A stretch of 64,000 bases of DNA from Psococerastis gibbosa (lineage: Eukaryota; Arthropoda; Insecta; Psocodea; Psocidae). The stretch covers positions 18,191,464-18,255,463 of the forward strand of contig OZ020490.1 of the NCBI GenBank assembly GCA_963971405.1, written 5' to 3'. Of the stretch, positions 33,180 to 45,057 are shown one piece after another (position 1 is the stretch's first letter; every line of letters starts with the position of its first letter). The position numbers and the translations under genes are program-made. A model generated the notes under the pieces. It made no database searches. It was not told where the DNA came from and worked only from the letters and a program-made list of their open reading frames with translations.

Positions 33180-33358
33180 ACCTACCTGCCGAGTACTAGA
33201 GAAAACCAATTATCCTTTCCAATCCACGCATCCCAGGCCTTATCTTCTTACTTTTCGGTGCAGGTGGTGAGGCTTTGGAACTCTCTGCCGGTCCCTACCA
33301 AAAATGAAAAAAAAAGGTTTAAGCCTGCTTGTCAGAACTATTTTATGGGTATTATGGT
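33180..33358 (+). pseudogene. LINE C-terminal fragment (VRLWNSLP block)
   Basis: The frame from 33258 reads MQVVRLWNSLPVPTKNEKKR, FKPACQNYF. RLWNSLP followed by F-K is the usual C-terminal block of CR1/jockey-like LINE ORF2. A hAT-like MITE is inserted right after it, at 33359. Confidence 0.65.
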
Positions 33359-33539
33359 CAAGGCCGTTGTCAGAGGGGGGGGGGGTCTTGGTTGGGTCCT
33401 GGGGGTCTTGGCCTCTCCCGAAATATTTGCCGTATTTACTGGATAGAATGGAGTTTTAAATACAGGATATATTGAGGTTACCTCACCTTCTGTGACGTCA
33501 GATGGACCCCTCTCGATAAAGTTTCTGGCTACGGTCTTG
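33359..33539. mobile_element. hAT-like poly-G MITE after a LINE fragment
   Basis: Ends CAAGGCCGTTGTCAGAGGG and TGGCTACGGTCTTG. Flanking octamers ATTATGGT and TCTATGGT match at 6 of 8 positions. The interior contains CCTCACCTTCTGTGACGTCA, a segment also present in the CTTTCC repeat. Confidence 0.75.
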
Positions 33540-33705
33540 TCTATGGTGTGTGAATGGTGTGTAAGTGGTCTGTTAGGGGTATATTTTAACATTTTTTTTT
33601 TGTTTTTCAGTTAAATTTGTAATATTGTACACAATAGTGTTATTTATTATGGGTTAATTGTAAGAGTGGGCCGAAAAAAAAATTCACCCATATGGAACAT
33701 AAAGT

Positions 33706-33913
33706 CAGGACATGTAGAGTAGTGGTACGGACTCTGACTTTCACCCGAAAGGTTGTTGGTTCGAGTTCTACAAATTTTCTGGCCATCCTTCGGAGAGTAT
33801 GTAAAGCAGGTGGTCTCGGGCCTTTCTAGTTGAGTGTAAGAGAGGGCTTTATAGCCCTAACTCCGCTAGGTTGGCATAGTAATAGAACAGAAAAAGTCCT
33901 TATTTATTTATTG
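33706..33913 (+). mobile_element. SINE-A, near full-length copy
   Basis: Same head, B box, body and TCCTTATTTATTTATT tail as the 55.3-kb copy. It has the intact GACTTTCACCCGAAAGG hairpin in the anticodon-arm position. A TTTC-rich simple repeat follows at 33914-33958. Confidence 0.85.
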
Positions 33914-33958
33914 ACAATTTTTTCTTTCTTTTTTTCTTTTTTTCTTTCTTTCTTTACT
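33914..33958. repeat. TTTC-rich simple repeat after SINE-A
   Basis: Alternating TTTC and TTTTT blocks immediately after the SINE-A tail, perhaps an expanded tail. Confidence 0.7.
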
Positions 33959-34796
33959 AGAAGACAGCGTCATTATTTTCAAAGTACCTAGTTCTTGTTG
34001 ACATAGAAAATAGGTAAAGAAGAATTCTGGTCTCGATTTGAGAGAAATTGGACACCCTAGCTAAACAACGGTATTGAAATTAAATTACGACAATCGATCA
34101 TTAGTCGGGCAATCGGGCCCCACTTACCTCCCAGGCGTGTCCCCATTACGACGCCACCTACCCAATTTGGGAGCCCCCTTTAAGAACCCCCTAAGAGCCT
34201 TCCGTGACAATACTGTTAAATCCCGGTTGTCAGTTGTTTGTTCAGCAGTTCCTTGTGAGTAGCTATCTCATGGTTTTAAGATTTTTAGGAACTGTTTGAA
34301 TACTGTCCGATAGGGAGTTCTGTAGAAGTAATTGTAATAAATATTATCAGACAAGTCAGCCCCGATTGTAGCTTTTGGGGAACTTGTGGTATAGGGCCCC
34401 CAAGGTCACATAAGTTTGGCTTTCCCAAATTTCGATAGTTGTCTGTCAGTCAAATTTACAATTGTACTTAAATAACTTGTAGGCGGATATTTACAGGGAA
34501 AAAATATACAATATAATATAATAATATATTGGATAGGCTATATTGCATGATGGTAGATCGTACGGACGCCCAAAGTCGAATCTAGGATTTTTCAAATGAG
34601 CAAAATGGTCGGGGAAAATTTTGGAAATAAACTGTAGGTGTAAAGTACTTCAAAAATATCTTATGTGCAAGAATAACTACGCTAAGTAGGCCTATTTGAT
34701 CAAATTTGTGGAAAACACACAGAATAATAGGCAACTATGGGAAATAAAGGCACATTGCGACATATTCCTATAACGCATTACAAATATTTAATTATT
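33959..34796. other. No gene seen
   Basis: A relatively GC-rich island at about 34100-34260 contains a 62-codon frame without a known motif. Confidence 0.55.
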
Positions 34797-35395
34797 AATG
34801 AAAATTATATTTTGCACTGCCACTGCTAAAAAATTGCCCGATAAGCGGAAACTTGAACCGTGATATGAGCGTGGTAATTTCATTACCGTTTCATTTTTTT
34901 TTTAATAGGTATATTGCACCTTGTCCAGGGTTACTGGGCAAGGAAAAAAGAGAAGTGAAGTAAGTGATTATTTTTAATTTTTAATTGAAATTATATTTTA
35001 CAATGTCACTGCTAAATGACCGCTCAATAATCAGAATTTAATTAATGGATAAATTATTATATAATTTTTTTTAAATATATTGCACATTGTCCCGGGTTGC
35101 CCGATAAGCGGAAGCTTGAACCGTGATATGAGCGTGATAATTTCATTACCGTTTCATTTTTTTTTAAATAGGTATATTGCACCTAGTCCGGGGTTACTAG
35201 GCAAGGAAAAAAAGGAAGTGAAGTAAGTGATTATTTTTAATTTTTAATGGAAATTATATTTTGCAGTGTCACTGCTAAATGACCGCTCAATAATCAGAAT
35301 TTAATTTAATTAATGGATAAATTATTATATAAAATTTTTCAATATATTGCACATTGTCCCGAGTTACTAGACAAGGAAAAAGTGAGTGACGTATG
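34797..35395 (+). repeat. Tandem array of a roughly 262-bp unit, about 2.3 copies
   Basis: GCCCGATAAGCGGAA occurs at 34837 and 35099, and CACTGCTAAATGACCGCTC at about 35007 and 35270. Each unit contains a LINE-type tail (GGTATATTGCACCTTGTCC, GGCAAGGAAAAAA, AAGTGAAGTAAGTG). The array looks like a duplicated genomic segment that carried such a tail. Confidence 0.75.
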
Positions 35396-35553
35396 TTATT
35401 ATAATATTGATGGCCTAAATGTAGTGTGACCTATTATTGGTATTGTCCCCGAATAAATGTCTAGCCATTGGCAAACTGGTTCCCTCCTCGATGTCAATCT
35501 ACACCGACTTCAAATGCCAATGGCCCAGCTCAGACATGCTTACCCTTGATATT

Positions 35554-35812
35554 GTAGTAGTAGTAGTAGTATGGTTGGACACAGTCCCAGGCCATGGTGT
35601 TTGCCCATAGGACTCCAGTGGACCTCCTGATTATAGTGGATTCCGAACCACTTGGGAAACACAGTGAAGTCACACGATTAGTTCGGAGGTGACCAGGACA
35701 AGTCCTACCATGTTTCCCTACCGGCACTGTGCACACGACCAATTTATCTGCAGCTTTGAACCTGCTCTGGTCCGCTGGATTCAACTTGGTATGGCGGCCG
35801 GCTCATAATTGA
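35554..35812 (-). repeat. Dispersed repeat D with (CTA)n tail
   Basis: On the minus strand the copy reads TTGAATCCAGCGGACCAGAG through ACCATGGCCTGGGACTGTG to a (CTA)n run at 35554-35571. The microsatellite marks its 3' end, as in LINE/SINE tails. Confidence 0.6.
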
Positions 35813-37799
35813 TATTGATATTGTAACCGTCGTTAACTCGACTTAACCAAGTACGGATAAGAATCGAAATGCCCCCTAAGTCAAATCAAGTGTTCAGAAT
35901 GTCTGAATGATAAGAATTCTGCCCATTTATGAGTGATATCTAAGGAAGCACTGTTTCGTGACATTCCTCGCCAAGTTGGGATGAAAATTAATATAGAAGA
36001 TGATGTCAGGCATGGAATATTATACACAATAGGTGGGACGTCTTTCCAAAAGAGCGATGGGAGGCCGAAAAGTTAATTATAGCAGCTCCTATTGTAATTG
36101 ATTTCCATTCATTTGAGAAATATTTTTGATATTACGGCAAGATATGATATTTTACCAAGAAAAGCGATTTTGAACATGTTCTTGTCATACCTTTTTCTCT
36201 TGTATTGTAGGGCCGGTATATAGTTGTATGATTTTCCTTATTTTTTGGGAATTTGGTGTTTAACTTCCTCGATGGGCTACATTTATATCTACTTTTTAAA
36301 TTTATTTTTTGAAAGGGTGTTTTTCTAATACTTTTAGCACATAGGTGGCGTCATATTAATATAACTCCATCCCTCTATCAATTAAAAAAGCCCCACTACT
36401 CAATATATACAAGTCCCTTATAAGGAAGTCTATTAAAATTATCATGCGAAATTACCTGTCCTGAATTGCCTAGCTAAAAAGTTAATGTTAAAAGTTAATG
36501 TTCATTTTGAAGTTCATTTTATTATATTTGATTTTATTTTTGTATTTTAATAACTTTAATAATTTCAATAATTTAAATAGGTACGTTGTATTTTAATAAC
36601 ACGACTTGAAGTAAATTGTTTTGTTTTGTAACACAATTTTAAAATAATTTATTTTGTATTGTAGATTAAGTGTTTAGAATAAGTTTTAATATAAATGTTA
36701 TCTATTAGGTCGAGGGGCCCATCACGGGAATTCCCAAAGGTGCCCCTCTGAACCACTAATGAAATGTAGGTATGTAGAATGTATTTCTCGATAAATAAAA
36801 TTTACTTTACCGTACTTTACTTTACTAATTATTTTCATTTTCAGAGCAGTTTGGTGTTTTACTGCATTAGGAGCGCAGGGGGACAGGAATGCAGCCGCAA
36901 TGAGTAATATTCTGATTTTTCGTAAAATACATAAATTTTGGTTTAGGAAAATCAAGAAAAATCTTTCAAGTCTAATGTACACTGGATTGTTAAGAGACAA
37001 TCGAAGGTGGAAATGTCTCATAAGTGTAAGAGTCAAATATCTCTTGAAATATTAACCGTAGATCTGTCAAAAATATCAGGACAACAGAATATGTTTTTCT
37101 GAGTAATTTGATGAATAAAGTGTACTCCACCGATTGGCCACAATTTTTGAATTTGATTGGTACAAAAATTATTTCTGTGACAGTCATGAGGAAGGAGTTC
37201 AAGGACTGCGCGTAATTGGTGTTAGTAAAAGCTACATGTCATAATCTATCGAAATGTAGAGGGACATTTCTGCTAATTTAACGGATATTTCAGTTAAAAA
37301 TCAACTTTGTACAAAAACGGGCAGTAGGGGCACTCCGATTTGCTCCTAGTCTAGCTTATTCTTGTTAATTCGATTATGTTGCTAGGAACATTGTTGCTTT
37401 AGTAACTGGGTACACTTTTGGATATAATCGCCTATATACAAGCCTATATAAGGGATTCCGGAGGTGCCCAGGTTCAAGCAGTCGGTGTAATTGAATTATA
37501 ATAAATTGGTACTCCTGTCTTGTAATGAAGAACGAAAAGTATCACTGTCTGCATTAATGGTAAGCTGCGTTAATGGTAAGCTTGTCTCAGCTTGTCCAGT
37601 ATCGCTTGTAGCCGGTATAGGTTGACATCGAGAACGTATACCAGTTTGCCAATAGCCAAAAATTAATACGGAAACAATATAAATAAATAAATAATATCCG
37701 ATATCCATAGGGTCGTTGGCATTGGTCAAGATAAAGACAAGATAAAAAGCCCTTCAAAAAAATTACATTACAAGCTGGTCTAGGGGCGCCGAAAAGCTA
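35813..37799. other. No gene seen
   Basis: AT-rich; frames at 36722-37036 and 37496-37729 (minus) are unrecognised. Contains the repeat tail at 36710-36830. Confidence 0.55.
36710..36830 (+). repeat. Repeat tail shared with 60820-60910
   Basis: GCCCCTCTGAACCACTAATG here and GCCCCTCTGAACCACCAATG at about 60848, each followed by AT-rich sequence ending in ATAAATAAAATTTAC or ATAAAGAAATTTATAAA. Likely 3' ends of one retroposon family. Confidence 0.45.
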
Positions 37800-38020
37800 A
37801 ATCCGACCCTGTACATGAATCAGAGAAATTTCATAACGGCTAATATACGATAATATCTCCCCTTGGATTATTAGGGCTGAGGGCTCCTGGCAAAAGAAAA
37901 ACATCTTAGTTGAAAAACCTGAGTAGTGGCTTGGCAAGAGCATGACTTCTTTTTTCAGAGCAGCAGTCTCTATGGTCCAAATTGCCCTAATGATCGCCAA
38001 ATTTCGATAGAAGAGAGAAA
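37800..38020 (+). pseudogene. LINE ORF2 C-terminal fragment, third copy
   Basis: The plus strand encodes remnants of GLRAPGKRKTS, WLGKSMTSFFRAAVSMVQIA and LMIAKFR. It is colinear with the two minus-strand copies at 2.8 and 28.6 kb but has several stops. Confidence 0.7.
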
Positions 38021-38439
38021 AAAGAAGGTACTGATGTCACTGATTTTTTAAACGCAAAGTCAGGACTATTATTATAAACTTATAAAGCAATTTCCCTTGC
38101 TCCTTTATTATTAAATAACAATAGGATTCCCTGGAGAATGTCTAGTGATAATTTGGTATGTTGTCGATTTCAAAATCACTGGACCGCGAAATTTTGAAAG
38201 GGTGGGGGCGCCTAGATTGTGATGAATTCATGGGTTGCTTATTGTACAAATTCATTTTCGGAATACCTTCCCAGGCATTATCCAGCCTTGAGCTGGGGCC
38301 ATGATTCGTCCTTTTCAATGCAAGAACAGTTTTCAACTAGCTGCTCGTTAGTCAAAGTCGTGGAAGGAAGTTAATTGGCTCTATTTTGCATTTTGCAATG
38401 TCTAAATTCCTGTTTCCAAAGCTACCTCACCCAAGCAGG

Positions 38440-38830
38440 AGTGTATCATAGGATTTTGTTTGTTTCCACCAACGGCCTTACCATGTGGAATCCATCAGAG
38501 CAGAGCGTGTTTCAGACTGCGGCAAACTGGGTAGTGTGCACAGCGTTGGCAGGGGAACAGGGTGGAACATGAGAACGCGCTGAGACTACACCAGCCAGTC
38601 TACGTGCGTGGCGAGTTCTGGTCACCTCGGATTTAATCGTGTGACTTTACCATGTTCCCCAAGTGCTGGTTCGGAATCCACTATAATCAGGAGGTCCACC
38701 ATGTCAGCCAACTCTCCTTCTCCCCGAGGTGAAAGAGTCTGCCCTTAGGGTGCCTCAAGTTAACAAACAGACTCACTCCCCGCACCAGGCTGACAGGGTT
38801 GAGCAGAAATGCTGAAAAGCAGGCGTTGGA
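38440..38830 (+). repeat. Dispersed repeat D, longest copy
   Basis: The blocks TGTGGAATCCATCAGAGCAG, GTGTGCACAGCG, GGTTCGGAATCCACTATAAT and CAGGAGGTCCACC recur in the same order in 35554-35812 (minus). It ends GCAGAAATGCTGAAAAGCAG and an AACA-rich tail. A related tail is at 56423-56465. Probably a SINE or LINE 3' end. Confidence 0.6.
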
Positions 38831-39384
38831 AACAGCAACAACAACATCGTAAGATTTTGTTTGTAATATGCATGTATTAATATTGCAATAGATGGCCTTG
38901 TGGTCAAAGACAGGACGTGGACCAATTGTTCCACGAAAGACTATGGGAGGCCAGCAGCGCTGCCTACAATTTCACCAAATATTGGGACGTTCGCTTGGAC
39001 ACGAAAAAGTAAAGTACGTTTGTAATATTTATAGGCGTTTGCGGCATGAGTTGGCCCATAATTGCCTCTCAGATGTAAAGGATAATGTGGTGATTAGTGC
39101 TCGATGTTTAACCTTTTTTGAAAAAAAAGGATAAATCAGCCGCAACCTCAACTGGCAGACAGTCCCTAGAGGCACTCAATCAAATAAAACACGGTAGCCT
39201 AGGTGTTAAGCCTCTCCGGTGGTGCGTGATTAGACCTTTTCTCCTTCCAGCCAATAATCCTGCAAGAGATAACCTTTTTTAATGTTTTAGCCTTTTATTT
39301 CATTGTTGGCCTTATTATTTTGCTCTGACATAATACTAATAGTCTTCAGGATTCGACGCAATGATCATCGAATTTCAAAAAGAA
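38831..39384. other. No gene seen
   Basis: The 80-codon frame at 38892-39134 is unrecognised. Confidence 0.5.
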
Positions 39385-40222
39385 CCGGTCCGAGTTTACA
39401 CGAACATTCTTTCCAATTTATAAATTAGTAGACAGACATAATGTGTAATTTCAAAGTAAATAATTTCCCTATGGTTAAATATTGGATCCCTTAGGGGGGG
39501 GGGGGGGGGGGTTCACCTCAATCTAATAAAATCCCCTTAAAACTCAACTGCATATTCTGGAACGAACAGACCAATGCATTGTAACAGTAGTAACTATGTA
39601 TTGAAGGGTGAATTTTCCATAATTTCTTCAAAAAATAATTTTTTGCACAGAACCAAAACCTTTTTTTGGGAAAGCAACCTCTTTCGTTTTGTTACTCTAT
39701 TGAGCACCTAAAACATACCTGAAGATAGAAATCATCGATAGAAAAGTTCCACAGAAAAATTATTTTTTAGTCATTTTTCTTGAAAATTGAGTTATTTTTA
39801 TTTTTTCACTCTCAGAAGCAAACTATCAAGGGGCAAGCGACCCACTGCATTTTGCTAACACTAATGAATACTACAATATATGTGAATTTAAAAGAAACCG
39901 TTGGAGCCATTTTTGAGAAATAATTTGTTTAGACGTTTTTTGGAGTTTTTTGAAAATAAAACCCCCCAAAATTAAGTAAGCCCAAAAAAAAACGTTCTCG
40001 AGGTATAATTTTTGTAAACCTACATGCAAAATTTCATCCAAATACACTGAGTAGTTTGCCCGGAAATTGATGAACAGACAGAGCGACAGACAGACATGTC
40101 GTAAAAACCACTTTTTTGGATTCCTGGGACCTCAAAACGTGTAACTCCGTTGAAATCTCGGAATCGAACATTTGGACCATCACAAAGCTTTCCTTATACT
40201 ACGTATACATTGGAAAGCAATA
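39385..40222 (-). mobile_element. CTTTCC dispersed repeat, near complete, beside a tandem array
   Basis: AACCGGTCCGAGTTTACACG on the left and TACGTATACATTGGAAAGCA on the right. The central G run is 18 bases long. The 102-bp tandem array starts ten bases after it. Confidence 0.8.
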
Positions 40223-40231
40223 ACTGATTCT

Positions 40232-40741
40232 CTCAACGGCACTGAATAATATCGAGGAAGCACAGTGTCTACTCTCCACAAGGCAGTGTTGCAACCTCTA
40301 GCACATTCAACGAAAGTAAAGATAACTGAGAAGCTCAACGGCACTGAATAATATCGGGGAAGCACAGTATCTACTCTCCACAAGGCAGTGTTGCAACCTC
40401 TAGCACACTCAACGAAAGTAAAGATAACTGAGACGCTCAACGGTACTGAATAATATCGGGGAAGCACAGTGTCTACTCTCCACAAGGCAGTGTTGCAACC
40501 TCTAGCACATTCAACGAAAGTAAAGATAACTGAGACGCTCAACGGCACTGAATAATATCGGGGAAGCACAGTATCTAATCTCCACAAGGCAGTGTTGCAA
40601 CCTCTAGCACACTCAACGAAAGTAAAGATAACTGAGACGCTCAATGGTACTGAATAATTTCGGGGAAGCACAGTATCTACTCTCCACAAGGCAGTGTTGC
40701 AACCTCTAGCACATTCATCGAAAGTAAAGATAACTGATGTG
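40232..40741 (-). repeat. Minisatellite: five tandem 102-bp units
   Basis: CTCAACGGC-type unit starts recur at 40232, 40334, 40436, 40538 and 40640, exactly 102 bp apart. The unit length is 34 codons, so the minus strand is open across all five (214-codon frame, 40180-40824) with a repeated SVIFTFVECARGCNTALWR peptide. Units differ by a few substitutions. A real protein is unlikely, because a period divisible by three explains the open frame; no other evidence of coding is seen. Confidence 0.9.
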
Positions 40742-40824
40742 CTCGGAAAGGGAACACCAATGAAGCGGTAAACTACCCCGGCAAAATTTACTAACACAGA
40801 TAAAACAGTCATATAAACGTCCAA

Positions 40825-42879
40825 AGAAGAAAGATGTTATCACAGATTCAAATAGTCTCTTAAAATCCAAAATGTCCCCTTACTCGAATCTCAGCCTCGC
40901 GTATATCATTATTATTGCCTTTAACTAAATGGGGCCCTTGTACAATACGTCTTGTAGGCTCACCTAATTTTGCTGTAAGGATCTGTTCATACTTTTCCTT
41001 ATATTTCACTACACATTTAAATCAGGCTACACAGCCTATATTTGTTAGTCCATTAATTTAGAGAGGGGGAACTGTTTCGTCACCTACTGTGCCTAATATT
41101 TCTGTAAAAATCAGTTCATACTTTTCCTTATGTTTCACCAATAATACTCCTCAGAGGTTTGATACAGGCACGTGCGTCAGACCACCATACTCGCACCTAC
41201 ACATTTAAAGTAAGCAACGCAGCCTATATTTGTTCATTAATTTTGAGAGGGTTTCAGCACCTACTGTACATCACAACTTAATTAAAGAATAAATTATCTA
41301 AATTAATGATTCATCGACCATTCTGTTCCTTAGTTCCTCTTACTAAACCCGATCTACAAATGCCGTTATATAAATGTACTTCTAAGAATGCTGAGAAATG
41401 AGAAATGTTTACCAATTTCATCAATTTTGTTTAGATTGTTATGTTACCAACCAGTCATGGTCAGAAATAGTCGATTTGAAATGAAATAGACTAAGAAACG
41501 GAAGATCAAAACACAAAAGGAAAAATTTGCGGCCTAGTACACCCAATCCTAATGGGTAGGCTACAATATTAACTTAATCGGTAGGGAAAAAAGTTCAGAG
41601 GCTTATACGCTCACCGGGAGATTCACAAACGCACAGTCTCCGGCGTTTTGGTTTCTAATTTAAAAGTTTCTACAGTCAAAAAATTCCGAACTTATTTATT
41701 GAAAGTGTAAACGAAACTTAAGTGCTGTAGCACCCAACATTTTACCAATGCAATGAGTCAGCTTCTTAATGTTACGGCTGTTAATAACAATGAGGATCAT
41801 GTTGCATGCCATTAACACTAAGACATTTGAATAAAATTAATTTTAATGGTTATGGCCTGTTAGTATAATGCCGTGTGTTATTTGAGATAACGTGAGATTT
41901 ATTCAATTCTTCTTTGTTTAAATCTAGTTTAGCGTTTCATTTAAGATTTTATAAGTTTGGCATACTACTGTACTAAATATATTTTTTTGTCTTAAACATT
42001 GGATTTTGAGCTAGTGTGCGATACGCGAGAGTCGTTCTTCTGAACTATTGTGGATTGCCCAAAGCAAAAATCACTATTTATTTATTTGGAATAAAATACT
42101 CTTCCGCGTTCGTTTTGAATCTCTAGATAATTCGTATTTTCTTAACTGTGAGTATGCCAGTCTGTCAGAAAGTTTTGTATATTTTATAGAAAATTATACG
42201 GAATTTTTTCAACCGTGACAGAAATATTCTGGTGCCTTTTTAAAGTAAAATTTCCTCCCAAAATAAAAATAAAAATATCACACCTACAGCATACTAATAA
42301 TGACCTTAACCTTAATCTTTTGGTAAATAATAAATCCGACATTTTCCCGTAAATATACGTCATACGTAGCCATTTAGAGATATGCTATTGTAAAGCGTCA
42401 CAATTACTGTTTTCTAATTTGTTGAAATTTTGTAGACCGTACATGAAATATCTCCTTTGTTGTAAATAAAAAGCTTTGACACAATAATTCAATAATATAA
42501 CCTGCAATCGGAGATTTTCAGTGAACACATCAATAAAAAATATGGGCCTACTTCAGTGCTTAGAAGCAAAATACCGATATTTTAACATGACTTTCTCTCT
42601 ATACGAACTCAAGTACTTAGGGAAATTGGAGTCTTTTGCCATTCTTTTGTGAGATTTCCCCATTATTTCTCGGGCGTACTCCTGCTTTATTCATACAATC
42701 ATGCAAATTAGGAGCCCGTTACTTGAAGCTTACGTCAAGGACTATTGGAAAACATCCGGGCCCATGCTATTTTATAAGGCCTATTTTGTTATAAAAGCTT
42801 GCAGCTTTATCTTTCCTTATTAGGCCCATTACTTACGTACTTATTTCTTGCTTACTTACTTATTCCGGGAGGGGGCTTG
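40825..42879. other. No gene seen
   Basis: About 2 kb of AT-rich sequence. Two short segments near 40975-41010 and 41095-41140 resemble each other (TCATACTTTTCCTTAT), indicating a small local duplication. Confidence 0.6.
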
Positions 42880-43019
42880 GCCTGCTCTGCCGCATCGCGC
42901 CAGCCTGTAGTGTTGTTATGGGTTCACACTGGTGGAGAGAACAGCCAGCTCAAATCGCATCGACAGATGGAAGAACCTAACTCCAAACATCCAGGAATAA
43001 CGCCCGGACTCACTGCAGG

Positions 43020-43797
43020 GCTGCCAAACAACTTCAGCCGTATTCCTCGGAATTGTTTTAAATAATTCCTCAGAATTCCCCGGAATTTTTAAAATGTTGG
43101 TTCTCTTTATATTAATTGGCCATGGTCCTGGTTGTTAACCTTATCTGGTTATTTTGATTGTAACTTTAAATTGCTACAGCTTCGGCTGCAACCGTAAACC
43201 AGAAGCAAACTATCAAGGGGCAAGTGACCCCACGCATTTTGTCAGCATTAATAACGACTACAATATATGTGAATTTAAAAGAAATCGTTGGAGCCGTTTT
43301 GGATAAATAATTTTTTTAGACGTTTTTTTGGAGTTTTTTGAATATAAACCCCCCCCCCCCCCAAATTGAGATAGCCCAAAATAAAATAAAAATGGTTCCA
43401 AGGTATGATTTTTGTAAACCTACATGCAGAATTTTATCAAAATCGACTGAGTAGTTTGCCCGGAAATCGACGAACAGACAGACAGACAGAGCGACAGAGC
43501 GACAGACAGACATTTCGTAAAAACCACTTTTTTGGGTTCCTGGGACCTCAAAACGTGTAAATCCGTTGAAATCTCGGAATCGAAAATTTCAACCGTCACA
43601 AAGCTTTCCTTATACTATGTATAAATTGGAAAGCAAAAAATTAACATGATTCCATAAATTGACATACAAATAAATGAGTACGTAAGATTTTCCCCAAAAT
43701 CTACAGAAAAACCTCAAAAATTGTTGATCTCGGAAATTTTCTCGGAATATAATTATTTCCCACGGAATTCTGAGGTAAACCACGGAATGTTGCAGCT
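43020..43797. mobile_element. TIR element inside the LINE, itself carrying a CTTTCC-repeat copy
   Basis: The ends are inverted and AT-rich, built on CCTCAGAATTCC-type motifs. The left end (GGCTGCCAAACAACTTCAGC) resembles the reverse complement of the right end (GAATGTTGCAGCTC). The centre holds the nested repeat at 43197-43640. Superfamily not recognised. Confidence 0.45.
43197..43640 (-). mobile_element. CTTTCC dispersed repeat, half copy
   Basis: Contains the segment from AGAAGCAAACTATCAAGGGG to CTATGTATAAATTGGAAAGC, the left half of the family in reverse. Nested in the TIR element at 43020-43797. Confidence 0.8.
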
Positions 43798-44736
43798 CTA
43801 CAACGGTCAACAACCGTACCCTACATGGCGGAGCCTCAATAGGCTAAGAACGGGGGTTACAAGATGCCGCGCGAACCTGTGTAGGTGGGGACTGGTGGAA
43901 GACCAGACTTGCGAATCCGGACAACCACAATACGACGGCCACCTTCTGGTTTGCCCGAGACTAGGAGAACCTGTGTCCCAGACAGATCTTTTAGACGCCA
44001 ATGACAGGGCCATCCAGGCCGCAACGTTTTGGATCAACGTGTCCTAAGCCCAGACACGTTAAGTAAGTAAGTATTATGGGTTAATGGTTTCTTGTTTCTT
44101 TTAGCTTACTTAGGCTACTTCCGATGCTTATGTTCAGTCATTTTGTAATCCGGATACAAAAAGATATGTTATAAATTAAAATATTAGGTGGAAATAGTTT
44201 TAGCCTAGACATTCCGCATAAAGCTGAAAATATATTGGGTGCGTTGAGAAATCCTATTGTAATCTGGACTTCTTGTTCAAAAATAAATCTTAAAACTCGT
44301 TTAGACGAAGAGGGATGAGCTGAAAGACAAAGAAGTTTAATCAGTTGGCGGGAGGGTGGTGAGGCTGAAACAAGTCAATTTACCGGTAATTAGGCACACA
44401 ACCACGGGTTCGATGCTTCCGGATCCCGCCATTTTTTAAAATCCACCCTCTTTTCGGCTACCCTTTGTTCTTTTAATTGAGGTCATTTTGAAACTGACTT
44501 TTATACGCTACCTCCTTCTAATTCTTTCTTGGTTTCTCATTTGTAACTTTTGTAATTAATTTTCGTTTCAAATGTACACGCTATCTAATGGTAGCAAGTA
44601 GATAACATAAATAATTAGATTACTCGTGACTTCGTGGTATTTCATTTTAATAAACAAAAAATTACAAAAACTTGGAGTTTTTGTTATTTTTTGTTTATAA
44701 GTAGATAACCATATATATAGGTACTATATTACCTGT

Positions 44737-44941
44737 ATTAATATTCATTGGAGCAGGGGCCTCACATTCATTGAACAATTAGGGCGGAGCCCCTTGTAAG
44801 GGAAAGGAACGACGTTTCGGGAGTGGGTGCTACTCCCATCATAAGGTTTAGTCCTGAAAGGGGCAAAATTTCGCTCCTTCCCTGGACAACGTACTCCGCC
44901 CTAATTGTTCGATTACTATTTGGGCTCTGCCTCTAATGGTT
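44737..44941. mobile_element. Palindromic TIR element, family TIR-6
   Basis: GGGGCCTCACATTCATTGAA and CAATTAGGGCGGAG on the left mirror CTCCGCCCTAATTGTTCG and GGGCTCTGCCTCTAATG on the right. Partial copies are at 26395-26552 and 54157-54310. The shared core TTTCGGGAGTGG and CTACTCCCATCAT is kept. Confidence 0.7.
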
Positions 44942-45057
44942 AATAACTCAGCAGACAATGTAAGTAATACCCTTTGTTAAATAATATTAAGCCATTAACC
45001 TTTACCAATATATTAAGTAGATATTCATTATAGAACCCCAAATAAGATGACAATATA

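Larger units (their letters stand above)
42880..44075 (+). pseudogene. LINE ORF2 C-terminus split by a TIR element
   Basis: The 3' part (43798-44047) encodes WRSLNRLRTGVTRCRANL, CRWGLVEDQTCESG, HLLVCPRLGE and ANDRAIQAATFW, then TAA. This is the zinc-finger C-terminus of a LINE polyprotein. One cysteine or histidine of the usual motif is changed. The 3' UTR ends in a (TAAG)n tail at 44059-44072. An upstream part (about 42920-43018; RIDRWKNLTPNIQE, then a stop) plausibly belongs to the same frame. Between them lies a TIR element (43020-43797). Confidence 0.7.

Noticed and set aside
40232-40741. CRISPR array
   Set aside because: The whole 102-bp unit is repeated without unique spacers, so it is a tandem minisatellite.
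40180-40824. 214-codon frame as a real repeat protein
   Set aside because: The frame is open because the tandem period is 34 codons. There is no signal peptide, splice or promoter evidence, so it is reported as a minisatellite and only flagged as a finding.
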